Shown piece by piece: positions 53,944 to 63,499 of a DNA stretch of 64,000 nt. The stretch covers positions 62,001 through 126,000 of the forward strand of contig CAWDMN010000004.1 of assembly GCA_963803155.1 (NCBI GenBank), read 5' to 3'. Numbering within the stretch: position 1 is the first letter of the stretch; each line of letters starts with the position of its first letter. The notes under the pieces are model-generated. The model did not search any database, had not been told where the DNA came from, and worked only from the letters and a program-made list of their open reading frames with translations. The translations under genes and the position numbers were made by a program. This DNA comes from CAWDMN01 sp963803155 (GTDB lineage: Bacteria; Acidobacteriota; Terriglobia; Versatilivoradales; Versatilivoraceae).

Positions 53944-54393
53944 TTATTGCTCAGGTACTTTGCTTTTGCGCCAATAATGCCAAAACAACTGCAACCAGAC
54001 GAGCAACAGTATCCCGTCGCGCAGTAGAGTTTTCAACCCCAAGTCTTTTTCGTTAGATGCGCTGGAAAAACATCCGCAATCAATATTTAATCCACGTGCC
54101 ATTGCCTGGGAGATCCCACCCATAAACAGTATTAAAAGGATCCCAATCCAGGCGAGGGCAGGCAGCGTCCAGATTCCCGCCACCAGCAAAATCCCCGTGA
54201 TCAGTTCCAGGAAGGGGAGCACAGCCGCCACAACCGCCAGCAACAGTTCCGGGATCATTCGATAACCCGCCACCTGACGGGCAAAATCAAGGGGGTGAAA
54301 AAGTTTGTCCAAACTGGCATAAATGAATACAGCGCCCAGGAGAATTCTTAGGAGGAGGTTTAGCCAACGATTGTTCAAAATCCTGATGTTCAT
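53944..54393 (-). CDS. MauE/DoxX-like membrane protein
   Basis: 149 residues from the ATG at 54393, one base after the rhodanese stop. Four predicted membrane helices; first-helix signature LRILLGAVFIYASLDKLFHP, then YRMIPELLLAVVAAVLPFLE, GILLVAGIWTLPALAW and the end helix. Between helices the NIDCGCF motif is typical of MauE-like proteins, which are linked to disulfide formation and thiol redox in the periplasm. The rhodanese upstream and the CSC-bearing DUF1573 protein downstream fit a sulfur or thiol theme. Confidence 0.85.
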   Translation of the reverse strand: MNIRILNNRWLNLLLRILLGAVFIYASLDKLFHPLDFARQVAGYRMIPELLLAVVAAVLPFLELITGILLVAGIWTLPALAWIGILLILFMGGISQAMARGLNIDCGCFSSASNEKDLGLKTLLRDGILLLVWLQLFWHYWRKSKVPEQ

Positions 54394-54394
54394 T

Positions 54395-54880
54395 TCAAAA
54401 TTGTTTTCCGATGGGATAGCCAGCCTCCTGCCAGGCAGGCCATCCTCCCTCAAATATTTCTAGATGGCGGAACCCTGCCTTGGAAAGATATGCAGCCAGC
54501 AAAGAGCTATCCGGACAATCGATGCCGCTGCAATAGACTATGAGAATATTTTCCTTGTAGGGCAAAAGTGGCGCAAGATCCCGGTTCTTTTCAAATTCCT
54601 CCCGGGGAAAACTCAATGCTTTGGGAATATGTCCCACTTGAAAGAACAATTGGGGGCGGGCGTCCACAAAGACAACGGTTTTTTCATCGAATCTTTTCTT
54701 AGCCTCAGCCAGCGTGATTTTGCGCGGCTTTTGGGAAATTGTCCGCACATTCTCTTCAAGATCGGGGCGGATGACCAGCTGTCCATTAATCCCCTGCAAA
54801 AGGAAGGAAAAATGAAATGACAAAGCCATCAGGATCGATGCGGCGAGAATTGCCAGGGATTTCAGAATCAGAGATTTCAT
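54395..54880 (-). CDS. Membrane-anchored rhodanese-domain protein
   Basis: 161 residues from the ATG at 54880 (GGAG six bases upstream). One N-terminal membrane helix (about 6-28) places the rhodanese domain outside the cytoplasm. The domain reads ITLAEAKKRFDEKTVVFVDA, HIPKALSFPREEF, and the active-site loop VYCSGIDCPDSS with the catalytic Cys, then FEGGWPAWQEAGYPI. Carries a sulfane-sulfur-binding cysteine. First gene of a three-gene operon with the MauE-like and DUF1573 genes. Confidence 0.88.
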   Translation of the reverse strand: MKSLILKSLAILAASILMALSFHFSFLLQGINGQLVIRPDLEENVRTISQKPRKITLAEAKKRFDEKTVVFVDARPQLFFQVGHIPKALSFPREEFEKNRDLAPLLPYKENILIVYCSGIDCPDSSLLAAYLSKAGFRHLEIFEGGWPAWQEAGYPIGKQF

Positions 54881-55056
54881 GACCCACTCCGATACGTCGC
54901 AGCTACCCATCCTCTTGCGAGGAAACGAATCTCAAACCAGCTATTTCCCAGCAAATCTTATGCTTCCCGGTGCGTTATGCTCTTCGAGCCAACGCAGCTT
55001 ACGATAATAACGCGGTGCATCGGACGCCTGTAACCACGCAAGATAAGGCCATACCG

Positions 55057-57354
55057 TCATCTCACCCGTTTGGTCTGCCCGCGGGGTTCCGCAATCCGGC
55101 TGGTGGGCGCTTGCAGGATCACATACAAAGTGTCTTCCGGAAAATGGAAGCGGATCCCCTCCGGCGTGCGTTCGAAATCGAGGACTGCCCGTGGGTTTCC
55201 ATTGAAATCCAGAGGGACGACCCGGTTAATCAGCGGATTGCGGACCTCCACGGTAAGCGCTGGCTTGATGACTGCCCAGGGAGCCTGCCCATAATTGGCC
55301 ACTCTGAAACCACTGACGAGCGTCCCGCCCTCCAGTGTAATCTGGGATGGTTCTTCCGTCCAGTTTGTGGGCCTAGTCTGGGTTCCAGCCTGGACCAGGA
55401 TTTTACACGAAACCTTCAAGGCCCGATTGTCCATGGAAACCACCAGGACGGAGCCATATTCGTTGTTGGAGGAAATCCGGACATCGGTCAAATTAAACTC
55501 TGGCTGATTTTTGAAGAAGGCCGCCACTCCCTGCGCTCGAGCCGAGTCCACGGTACAGTAAGCTTGCGCTGTATTCAAAGTGACTTCCCCCGTAATGCTG
55601 TGAATCGTCTTTTTATCAGCACTGAGCAAAGAGCTCAAATTGGCGGTAGCGGTCTCGGCAGGATTGCCGTCGAAATCCACTTCCACTGGACCCATCAAAA
55701 AAGCGGAAGGATCGACGCCAGTTTGAACTCCCGAACTGCCGGCGATATCTCCCGCGTCCCGATTGGGATCGAAGCTGGGCGACTCCGCGATGATGGGTGA
55801 ATGCCGGTCCCACATATCCTGTAGGGAGCGGACTTCATGCACCACCGGTTCCCCCTTTTTCAGATACCCCATCCGGTAGAGCAGGGATGCCGCGGGGAAA
55901 TTGCCCAACATGTCCGGATAGCCAAAAATCCACTTGGCCTGGGATGGCATGTAGCCGTTGGCGGATTGTGGCGGCGTCCATTCATCATCGCCAGTGGAAA
56001 ACCAATAAAAGGCATCAATCCCAGACAAAGACTGGTAAGCAGCCACCAGGAAAGGCCCTTCCGCGGCCCTTCCGTTGGGCATCACCCAAGAACTTTCGGT
56101 GATCATCATGGGATGCCCCTTGACTTGTTTTAAATTCAACGGGAAATCCCGCGGATCCTGCAGAATCGAAGGGCTTGTGAACTGGTCACCATTGACGATG
56201 GCCCACCCCTCCGTTCCGCCGGCACTCTTGTGCACGCCGCCAAAATAACGATTGACCGCCACTACCTCAGTGGATGAATAACTATAGCGTTCACAATCCT
56301 CCAAATAGACGGTATCGGCGGTTTTCCAATTCCCGGCATTGATGATTTGACCGCAGCCCAAGGTGTCGTGGAGAAAAGCGGCCATGGATCGATTGAACTC
56401 AAGCATGGTCTTCGTCCAAAATTCCAATTGGTCCGCCAACCGCTTAGCCTTGCCGCCGCTCTGCTTCTGGGTCATTTCCCAGATGATGTAGAAATCCATG
56501 ATCCCGTTGGCCAGGTCATCCCCGGACAGGCTGATGTTGGACCAAGCCGTGAGGGCGGCATTCAGTGAAGCATATTTTTGTTTTAACCAGTCGCCGTATC
56601 TTTTCCCCAACGCAAGGCGCTGTTGCCCCTTCAGCTGGTCCACTGTCCAGAAAAGAAGGCTGTCTTCGTTTTGCAGGGAGATGATACCCACGGCTGGATC
56701 CTGTGCCAGCGCAATCCCCGTGTAAGGATTTTTGGTTCCCAGCAGTGTTCTCATCCAATTCTTATAGGCATCCTGGAGCTTCTCTTCAAAGAACAGCAAG
56801 GTGAGACAATTATTTGCTCCATCCGCCGCGGCGATGCCCCAGGCAGGATTCAATTGCATCTGTACTCCCCAGTAGGGAGAGATGGTGGTATAAATCCCCT
56901 GTTTCTTCATGGCCGCCACGACTCGCCAGATCCAATCGATTTCAGCTTCATTCGGATGATTCAGATCGGGGGAGGAACTGGAAGGGCTGATCTGGGCGTG
57001 GCATCGAACCATGTTTACGCCGCGTTTGGCCAGAAATTTGGCGTGGCGATCCAGATCCGGTTCCGTCTGACGGCCGAGAGGTGTTGGCTGCCAGGGCTTC
57101 TCCCGTCCCACTCCGGTCCCGACGGCCCAAAAACGGATCGGGTGGCCATCCCCTCGCACAAAGTCTCCATTGCCATCCGCCCGGATAAAACCATGTTCAC
57201 CCGCCACTTTTTCATTCATCCAGCGGAGATCTAGAAGAGCATCGGGCTTAAAGTCATCCTGGGGAGGATCAAAAGGGTAGCGGTCTGCCTGTTGACCAAG
57301 AACAACCAGCATTCCAAATAGCATTAAAACCGGGAAAAGCGTGATTTTCTTCAT
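55057..57354 (-). CDS. Large exported clan GH-A glycosidase-like protein
   Basis: 765 residues with signal peptide (TLFPVLMLFGMLVVLGQQ). The barrel contains PIRFWAVGTGVG near 72, KFLAKRGVNMVRCHAQIS, the acid/base in GIISLQNED (Asn229-Glu230) and the nucleophile in MMITESSW (about 420). From about 540 on, beta domains follow (TGEVTLNTAQAYCTVDSARA, LVVSMDNRALKVSC). The order matches the beta-galactosidase-like or cellulase-like proteins typical of Planctomycetes, Verrucomicrobia and Acidobacteriota. Exact family undecided. A decayed relative of the same C-terminal pattern is seen at 60866-61640. Confidence 0.82.
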   Translation of the reverse strand: MKKITLFPVLMLFGMLVVLGQQADRYPFDPPQDDFKPDALLDLRWMNEKVAGEHGFIRADGNGDFVRGDGHPIRFWAVGTGVGREKPWQPTPLGRQTEPDLDRHAKFLAKRGVNMVRCHAQISPSSSSPDLNHPNEAEIDWIWRVVAAMKKQGIYTTISPYWGVQMQLNPAWGIAAADGANNCLTLLFFEEKLQDAYKNWMRTLLGTKNPYTGIALAQDPAVGIISLQNEDSLLFWTVDQLKGQQRLALGKRYGDWLKQKYASLNAALTAWSNISLSGDDLANGIMDFYIIWEMTQKQSGGKAKRLADQLEFWTKTMLEFNRSMAAFLHDTLGCGQIINAGNWKTADTVYLEDCERYSYSSTEVVAVNRYFGGVHKSAGGTEGWAIVNGDQFTSPSILQDPRDFPLNLKQVKGHPMMITESSWVMPNGRAAEGPFLVAAYQSLSGIDAFYWFSTGDDEWTPPQSANGYMPSQAKWIFGYPDMLGNFPAASLLYRMGYLKKGEPVVHEVRSLQDMWDRHSPIIAESPSFDPNRDAGDIAGSSGVQTGVDPSAFLMGPVEVDFDGNPAETATANLSSLLSADKKTIHSITGEVTLNTAQAYCTVDSARAQGVAAFFKNQPEFNLTDVRISSNNEYGSVLVVSMDNRALKVSCKILVQAGTQTRPTNWTEEPSQITLEGGTLVSGFRVANYGQAPWAVIKPALTVEVRNPLINRVVPLDFNGNPRAVLDFERTPEGIRFHFPEDTLYVILQAPTSRIAEPRGQTKRVR

Positions 57355-57623
57355 AGGTCTTTCTATTCCGGATGAACATAGCCATCCGTCTGCCTTCGAC
57401 GAGATTGGTCACAGCAATCCCATTTATATAGGAAGAATAATGAAGGAAGTTGAGGAAAGCGTCAAGAAGGTCAGCTTTTTATTGCAGGAAGGAGCCAAGG
57501 GTGGGAAAGCCTCATCCCAGGAAATCAATGCCGCTGAGATTTGCATCCATGGATTGAATGGTTAATTTCCCACCCTTTGGTTCCCGGCTTGTGACTTTTT
57601 ACGCCATAACCTGTCCAATCCAT

Positions 57624-59222
57624 TTACCGCAGGGATTTGGCGGCATGGCGAAGCTTGCCCAAAGCCTCTTTTTCTATTTGCCGAATGCGTTCCCGGGTAA
57701 GAGTGAACTGATTCCCAATCTCTTCCAGCGTGTATTCACTGCCATCGACAAAACCATAACGCAGGCAAAGAATCTGTTTCTCCCTCTCGGACAACTCTTC
57801 CAGCAAGTTCCGGCATTTGGCATGAAAGTCGCGCGCAATGGTTATCTCCGAGGGATTGGACAAATTTTCATCCGACAAAATATTGAGCCGCTGCAATTCC
57901 CGCGGCCCAGCTGGCGAATCCAGGGATAGCGTTTCCTGAGAAGTGCGCAAGACCGTAAGCACTTTCTCGACCGGAAGACGGCTTTCCCGGGCAATCTCCT
58001 CAGGCAGGGGATCGCGGCGCAATTGCTCCGCCAGCCCTTTTCTCACCCGGGACAATTTTTGCGCCGCCAGGGAGAGGTGCTCGGGAACGCGCACGGTCTT
58101 CCCCTGGGCAAAAATACCGCGAGTGATGGATTGGCGAATCCACCAGGTGGCATACGTTGAAAATTTTATGTTCCGGCTAATATCGAATTTATCCACCGCC
58201 CGCATCAAGCCTAAATTCCCTTCTTGAATCAAATCGAGAAAATTCAGGCTGTGGTGGTGGTATTTTTTGGCAATCGATACTACCAACCGCAAATTGGCCT
58301 CCACGATTTCGTTGTGAAGGAGTCGTTTCCTCTCTTCCAATTTGGCGTAGATTCCCAAAACCCGGCTGAGGTATTGGGGGGATACTCCCCATGCTTTCTG
58401 GTACTCGCACAGCTGTTGTTCCGCCCTGCGGGTGGCAACAGCTGAACGTGCCAAGGTTTGTTGCCTTCGGCCGCAGGTTTTTAGATTTCGCGATCTCCGC
58501 AAAGATCTCTGCATATATTCAGCATTGCGGCTTTGCACCTGCATTTTCTTGACCAGCAAATCAAGAATGCCAGGAGCCGGCGGGTATTCAAACCATAGTC
58601 TTTTTGAATATTCCTGAATCCGCCGAATTCTTGCTCCCATGGGATTGGACTTCACCTTGTCGGAAAAATTCGCCAACTCTTCCACCTTGGCTAAAATGAA
58701 GTGGGCCCTCCGGCGCCAATGAACTAGCGCTTCCCTTTGCCTGGCCGCTTGTTGACCGGATTCACATACCTTTTTTAATTCGAACAACTCCAAGGCCCCT
58801 GTCTCGGCCACCTCATGCAAAATCTCCCGCCAGAGTTGGATGGAAAGTGGAATTGCCGCCAACAATTTTTGCTGCCGGACTTTATTCCGGTTTAAACGGG
58901 AAAAAAGAGAAATTTCCCGTGAGCGGTTCAACAGGGAGACTTGACCCATCTCATGAAAGTACTGCGAGACTGGATCCACCCCAGGCGTTATTTCCTCGAC
59001 CTCTTCCCGGAAGGGCTCTCCCAACCAGGAAGAAGTCGGCAAATCCATTCTGCCATCTTCCTCTTCAGACCGGTCGGGGGCGGATTCGTCCCAATCCGCG
59101 GATTCCGGCTCTGAATCCAGCAGAGGTCCCGAATAGTCCTCCTGGTCTCGATCTCTCCGGTTCGGAGAAAATCGGTCCATCCCCAGGCAAACCTCATCAT
59201 TGAGTTGGATGTTCATTATCAT
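57624..59222 (-). CDS. RNA polymerase sigma-70 factor (RpoD/RpoS-like)
   Basis: 532 residues. Region 1.2 is DPVSQYFHEMGQVSLLNRS (about 82-100). A helical non-conserved region of about 200 residues follows. Regions 2.1-2.4 read LRLVVSIAKKYHHHSLNFLD, LIQEGNLGLMRAVDKFD and FSTYATWWIRQSITRGI. Regions 3 and 4 end in ERIRQIEKEALGKLRHAA. The N-terminus is acidic, with no clear region 1.1. It recognises -10/-35 promoters and is either the primary factor or a close secondary one. GAGGG lies five bases before ATG at 59222. The response-regulator gene follows upstream on the same strand. Confidence 0.9.
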   Translation of the reverse strand: MIMNIQLNDEVCLGMDRFSPNRRDRDQEDYSGPLLDSEPESADWDESAPDRSEEEDGRMDLPTSSWLGEPFREEVEEITPGVDPVSQYFHEMGQVSLLNRSREISLFSRLNRNKVRQQKLLAAIPLSIQLWREILHEVAETGALELFELKKVCESGQQAARQREALVHWRRRAHFILAKVEELANFSDKVKSNPMGARIRRIQEYSKRLWFEYPPAPGILDLLVKKMQVQSRNAEYMQRSLRRSRNLKTCGRRQQTLARSAVATRRAEQQLCEYQKAWGVSPQYLSRVLGIYAKLEERKRLLHNEIVEANLRLVVSIAKKYHHHSLNFLDLIQEGNLGLMRAVDKFDISRNIKFSTYATWWIRQSITRGIFAQGKTVRVPEHLSLAAQKLSRVRKGLAEQLRRDPLPEEIARESRLPVEKVLTVLRTSQETLSLDSPAGPRELQRLNILSDENLSNPSEITIARDFHAKCRNLLEELSEREKQILCLRYGFVDGSEYTLEEIGNQFTLTRERIRQIEKEALGKLRHAAKSLR

Positions 59223-59481
59223 TTTATCCCTCTCAATCTTTCACCAGTTGATTAGGGTTTTTTGGATGTTGTCTTACTTTTCAGTATAACAGAAGAACCG
59301 AGCGTGCAATTCTGTTCCACAGGAGCGCCATCTTAATCATTTGGTGGATGAAAAAGTATCGGGGAATGCCTGATTTTTGAGGGGGGGTGTCGGAAAAAAC
59401 CTGACAAAGCAATATGCGGCTGGGCAGAAGTGCTGGAACAGATTCTACCTGGGGAGTTGATTATCCTGACGGCTTATAAAT

Positions 59482-60180
59482 TCAAGGAGTTTCTGGCTTG
59501 GGGGTCGCTTCTTGGATTAAATTATGTCGCATGGCAAAAGTGATCAGTTCCGATCGGTTGGTCAGTCCCAACTTTTCCATGGCACGAGCCCGATAGGTTT
59601 CCACCGTTTTGACACTGAGGAAGAGAGAATCGGCAATCTCCCGATTGGTCCTGCCCAGGATTATGCCCTTCATCACCTGGTGCTCCCGATCGCTCAATTG
59701 TTCCCATAGATTTTCCGGGTCATGTTTTTTTTGTGGAAGAAAATCTTTCATGAGGTGGTGGGTTAGAGTAGGATCCACGAAAATTTCACCTCGAACCACG
59801 GCATGAATAGCCGTAATCAGCGTCTCGCTGTCGCTGCTCTTTAGAACGTAGCCCCGGGCTCCGGCATGTAAGGTTTCCCGCAGGAGGTTAGGCTCGTCAT
59901 ACATGGACATAATCAAAATCGGTACTTCGGGGTGTCGCCGCGCTAGAGTCTCAATGGCCGTGATGTCGATCTTGGGCATTGCCAGATCCGTGATAATCAG
60001 CTCGGGATGGGCTTTTTCAGCGTACTCGAGAAGGGTTTTTATTGTGCTAGCTTCGGCGACTACTCTCATGTCGAGTTGTCTTTCCACAATTATCCGCAAA
60101 CCAGTGCGCAAAAGCGCATGATCATCGGCGATGAGCACTCTTAATCGATTTGGATCTTCACCTGCTGCCGGATATTTCAT
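59482..60180 (-). CDS. NarL/FixJ-type response regulator
   Basis: 232 residues from the ATG at 60180 (GGGGA upstream). Receiver domain with Asp19-Asp20, phosphoacceptor Asp65 (LIITDLAMPKID), SMYDE and the Lys of YVLKSSD. A LuxR-type HTH follows (LSDREHQVMKGIILGRTNRE, IADSLFLSVKTVETYRARAM, EKLGLTNRSELITFAMRHNL). It is a DNA-binding output protein. No histidine kinase lies next to it in the window, so it is an orphan regulator. Divergent-type spacer of decayed DNA lies upstream. Confidence 0.92.
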   Translation of the reverse strand: MKYPAAGEDPNRLRVLIADDHALLRTGLRIIVERQLDMRVVAEASTIKTLLEYAEKAHPELIITDLAMPKIDITAIETLARRHPEVPILIMSMYDEPNLLRETLHAGARGYVLKSSDSETLITAIHAVVRGEIFVDPTLTHHLMKDFLPQKKHDPENLWEQLSDREHQVMKGIILGRTNREIADSLFLSVKTVETYRARAMEKLGLTNRSELITFAMRHNLIQEATPKPETP

Positions 60181-60865
60181 CTTTTTTCCCCACAATTCCA
60201 TCCCTTTGGTGTTTATCTGAATCGTCCATGGATTCGATTCCCTCTATTGAATTCTTCTTCTGTTCACATGAGCCTTCGAAATCGGTGAAGTAGAGGTGCA
60301 AATCTTCCTGACTTGCGAGATTTGAAAATGACTCGGGTTTTCCTCCATTATGTCGCTTTTCACAATTTGGAAAAGATGCTGCTCAAAGTGAGTTCAATGA
60401 ATGCCAACCGATCTTGGGGATCCAAATGGGCTTATAACATCATGAGTCTGTTTCCAGAAAGTCTAGGAGCCTGTCGGACTTTCGATAATATTGACGAAGA
60501 ATCAACAACTTACAAGGAAGCTACTGCCTGTACGTTGTTGAAAGTTGGTTGAAAATCAATAAAGTCCGACAGACTCCTAGACAATTTGCGAATTTTCCTC
60601 AAAATGGCGCGGGCATTCCCCTATACTCCGCAATAAACCATCGTGGATAGTTTGCTTTCGCTTCCTCAGCTTCCCCAAACCAACAAATCCAACGAGTCTG
60701 GAGACTGACTCCATCTCCTCATCATTGCAATTTTAGCGCTCCGGGGCAAAACTTTGATCATGAAAGCTTTGAGTAGTCTGCGGGACTTTATAGTTCTTAA
60801 ATCCAAAACTTGAATGTGAAAATTCTAATCTGTAATGGAAGAAATTTCAACTATATCTTGCCTTA
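60181..60865. other. Non-coding stretch with a MITE-like element
   Basis: No intact gene. Contains the inverted repeat at 60461-60582. The rest has many stops in every frame. Confidence 0.6.
60461..60582. mobile_element. MITE-like element with 22-base terminal inverted repeats
   Basis: Left end GTCTAGGAGCCTGTCGGACT (60461, continues TT) and right end ending AGACTCCTAGAC (60561-60582) are inverted copies over 22 bases with one mismatch; 78 bases lie between. The sequence has no transposase frame, so it is non-autonomous and would need an insertion sequence with matching ends elsewhere in the genome. Confidence 0.72.
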
Positions 60866-61640
60866 CATGGGCTGAAGGCTATCTCCTCATGGCTGCATAT
60901 GCCGCTTTGCAGTATTGGGACGCTCCTTTCGCATACACCCATGCCGAAAGGAACTCTAGCTTGGAGTGAAGACCGGCAAGATGGCTATTTCGACATCCAG
61001 CACGATCCTGCTAAGATGATTGCACTCGGACAGGCTGCTCTCCTTTTCCGGCGTGTCGATGTTTCCGCCGCTCATCAATTGATTTCCGTCACCTTGAATT
61101 GAGGAAGAAGAAATCCGCTCGCTTCCGACCCCTAATTCCTGGCGGCTGGTAGACGCCGAATATGCGGGGTTTAATCGTTGCATGGATTTCTGAGCCGAAC
61201 CTCCCTCTCGGTAAACAATGATCCCAAACCCCGCCGAGGCGGTGGTCCCTAATCCATCGATATTCCGGCCACCTGACGATTCACCGCCGACACCGGTTAG
61301 CATGATGGGGTTTCATTAATGGCGTCCTGTAAACTAATAGAACAAGAAATAACGGATTGATTGTCTATACCGTCGGAAAAAGTTTTGCTCTGGATAGTTT
61401 CATTTCGGAGGCACAAGCAGCTTTACAAAACTTGGCGGTGCTGACTTTGACGACAGTCCCGCCCCCTACACGAATACGCCAAAGGCTGATCGCTACGTGC
61501 TATCGGCACTTGGCTCGGTATAGAATCCCAGCCAGCCGGTTGGCGGTCTATGCTCTGGATTGAACCGGGATACGCGGACAACCGATATCCATTACTGACG
61601 ATGCCGGCCAGGCCAAATTTCAAATATCAGGTTCCTTTCA
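60866..61640 (+). pseudogene. Decayed glycoside-hydrolase remnant
   Basis: Fragments of one protein occur in consecutive frames. From 60874: EGYLLMAAYAALQYWDAPFA. After a one-base shift near 60960: LAWSEDRQDGYFDIQHDPAK, then MIALGQAALLFRRVDVSAAH. Near 61125: PTPNSWRLVDAEYAGFN. Near 61430: LAVLTLTTVP. Near 61480, in another frame, ADRYVLSALGSV followed by a stop. The order matches the C-terminal part of large cellulase-like or beta-galactosidase-like proteins (AAYAALQDWD, GFFDI...PAKM, AAxLFRRGDV). Several frameshifts and stops make it non-functional. Confidence 0.7.
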
Positions 61641-61806
61641 AATGTCGTGGTGTGAATTTGTGTTTTCGCCACAAATCAGCATTTTTTTCAAAAGGACATG
61701 AGTATTACCCGGATTTCCAGTCTCGCCGGATCTGAATCCTCCAGCCTTTGTGCTAGTTGGCAGAGGACAGATCTTCGATAGCGTTTCTCTTAAAGGGGTA
61801 TATCTT

Positions 61807-62805
61807 TTAGGCCTGCCACTCCCGCGCACGGTTGAGCCCATTCGAAAGAATCTGCTTCACTATGGCAACATTTTCGGAAACTTGAAAATCGAACATTCCG
61901 ACTACCGCAAAGTCCGCACCATTTTCGAAAGCATGACGAAATCCATCGCGCGGATGAATCGCCCCCGCCGCGAGGACTTTGTACGCTAACCAAGGTCGTT
62001 TGAGCGTGCGCATAAATTGAATCGTCTCTTCCGGATCCATGCACCAGTAATTGTCGATACTGTAGTTGTCGATTACCTCTTTGTTTTGCCCTTCCCTGCG
62101 CTTGGACCAGTAATTGTTACCATGCAGGGTTTTCATATAGAAATCAGGCGCAATCCCTTGCTTTTCGACCACCATGGGGGTGCGCAGTTCATGTCCTCCA
62201 ACTCCCGCGATCATTCCTTGCGATCGGATTATGTCCATCAGGTCGCCAATCAAATCGATGGAACCATCTCGCGTCCACTCATCTCCATAATTGCCTATCA
62301 AAAATGCGCCCGCAGCTCCATTGTCCCTGGCCCGGTGTACTTCAGTTTCAAGGTCATTTTTGCGGGGAACAAGTTGAGCTAAGTACTGCATATGGCCACC
62401 CCTCTTCAGGTATTCTTTGTAAACCCGCATGGCATGCAAATCCGAAGGAGAATTAATCATGGTATTTATGCCATGCTGTTCGCACAATGCCCAGGTCTCC
62501 ATGACTTTTTCATCGATAAAGTAATGTTTCAAGAGCGGCGAAACATAGATCAAATCACGGCTATGAGCAAAACCACTAATCAGGTTGCCGCCGCAGATCA
62601 GACGACTGATTTTTACTTTTCCAATGGTCCCCAATGGAATTTTTTCATTTGACAGAGTATCGGATACTGGCGTGTCTGATTTTGAAGCCGGTTTTTTTTC
62701 TTGTGCCAACAGATCATGTTCTTCCCAGCTCCCAGCCAAAGAAGCAGACAGAGCAGTCCCAAGAGCTGACTTCAAAAAAGAACGCCGTTTCAGCTGATCC
62801 ATCAT
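61807..62805 (-). CDS. TAT-exported aldo/keto reductase-like protein
   Basis: 332 residues. Twin-arginine signal KRRSFLKSALGTALSASLAG near the start. The mature part begins PLGTIGKVKISRLICGGNLI, the aldo/keto-reductase entry, and continues TWALCEQHGINTMINSPSDL, LAQLVPRKNDLETEVHRARD and ends with AYKVLAAGAIHPRDGFRHAF, ENGADFAVVGMFDFQVSENV, a TIM-barrel end typical of the family. The catalytic Asp-Tyr-Lys-His set is not all obvious, so the protein could be a family member without reductase activity. GGAGG precedes two adjacent ATGs (62805 and 62802), the second better spaced. Neighbours are decayed. Confidence 0.8.
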   Translation of the reverse strand: MMDQLKRRSFLKSALGTALSASLAGSWEEHDLLAQEKKPASKSDTPVSDTLSNEKIPLGTIGKVKISRLICGGNLISGFAHSRDLIYVSPLLKHYFIDEKVMETWALCEQHGINTMINSPSDLHAMRVYKEYLKRGGHMQYLAQLVPRKNDLETEVHRARDNGAAGAFLIGNYGDEWTRDGSIDLIGDLMDIIRSQGMIAGVGGHELRTPMVVEKQGIAPDFYMKTLHGNNYWSKRREGQNKEVIDNYSIDNYWCMDPEETIQFMRTLKRPWLAYKVLAAGAIHPRDGFRHAFENGADFAVVGMFDFQVSENVAIVKQILSNGLNRAREWQA

Positions 62806-62891
62806 AAAACCTCCAAAACTTATAAACTCAGAATATGGGGATATGCACTAACGGTAGAATTTTTTCCGCCTATGATTCCATACGCATAAAA

Positions 62892-62929
62892 AAAGCCAGG
62901 TCGAATTTTCGGAAAAATTCCCTGGCTTT
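62892..62929 (-). terminator. Terminator-like branched hairpin
   Basis: Outer stem AAAGCCAGG/CCTGGCTTT (62892-62900 with 62921-62929), inner stem GAATTTT/AAAATTC. On the minus strand it continues into seven T, so it would stop transcripts coming from the right, before the aldo/keto-reductase-like gene. Confidence 0.75.
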
Positions 62930-63207
62930 CTTTCCATGTCATGGAAAAATAAAGTTGGCTACTGAACCTATTGTGACTTGTTGATTCTACGTTCGCCAAA
63001 AATCCTCTAAAACAATAAAGTTGTTCACTGAAACGATATCATCTTTTGCTGTCAAAATTTCATAGAAAAATAAATTTGCCTATTGGCAATACAAAACTAT
63101 ACATCGAGCCAATTTCATGAAAAGGATGCGAAGAGGCACGAGGGCTCAGCCCCTCACAAGGCTGAGGAGGACCTGTATGCTTAGACCAAGTCCGGAGGCC
63201 TCTGGGT

Positions 63208-63499
63208 GAGAGGAAGCCCCCTATGTTCCGGGCGCTCAAAAATGGGGGGCTGAATATCAATCCTATGCCGCGGGAAAACGTGTTCCTGATGATCCGGCGC
63301 CGGCCAGGACGGTTGGCCTGCCCGAGACCACCTGCTGCCATAATTCCGGGACAAGGGCATTACCTGCTACATGGAGAGCGGCAGCAACGTCGAAACGGCG
63401 CAGACGATCGCCAACCACGAATCCCCCCGCACGACCAAACTCCGCGACCGCCGGCGGGATCAGGTTACCCTGAACGAAATTGATTGGATACTGATCTGA
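63208..63499 (+). pseudogene. Tyrosine recombinase (phage-type integrase) C-terminal remnant
   Basis: Three frames give consecutive pieces: PMFRALKNGGLNINPMPREN and VFLMIRRR; then VGLPETTCCHN; then FRDKGITCYMESGSN and VETAQTIANHESPRTTKL with RDRRRDQVTLNEIDWILI before the stop. They match the XerC-like integrase end (FRATGITAYLxNGG, NHxSxRTTxLYDRR, LDEVERI), including the HxxR (HNFR here, split by a lost T) and a final LRD in place of LYD, so the catalytic Tyr is lost. At least two single-base losses separate the frames. Confidence 0.75.

Noticed and set aside
61357..61563. Small plus-strand frame called as a gene candidate
   Set aside because: It is one frame of the decayed glycosidase remnant (LAVLTLTTV piece) and shares no start signal.
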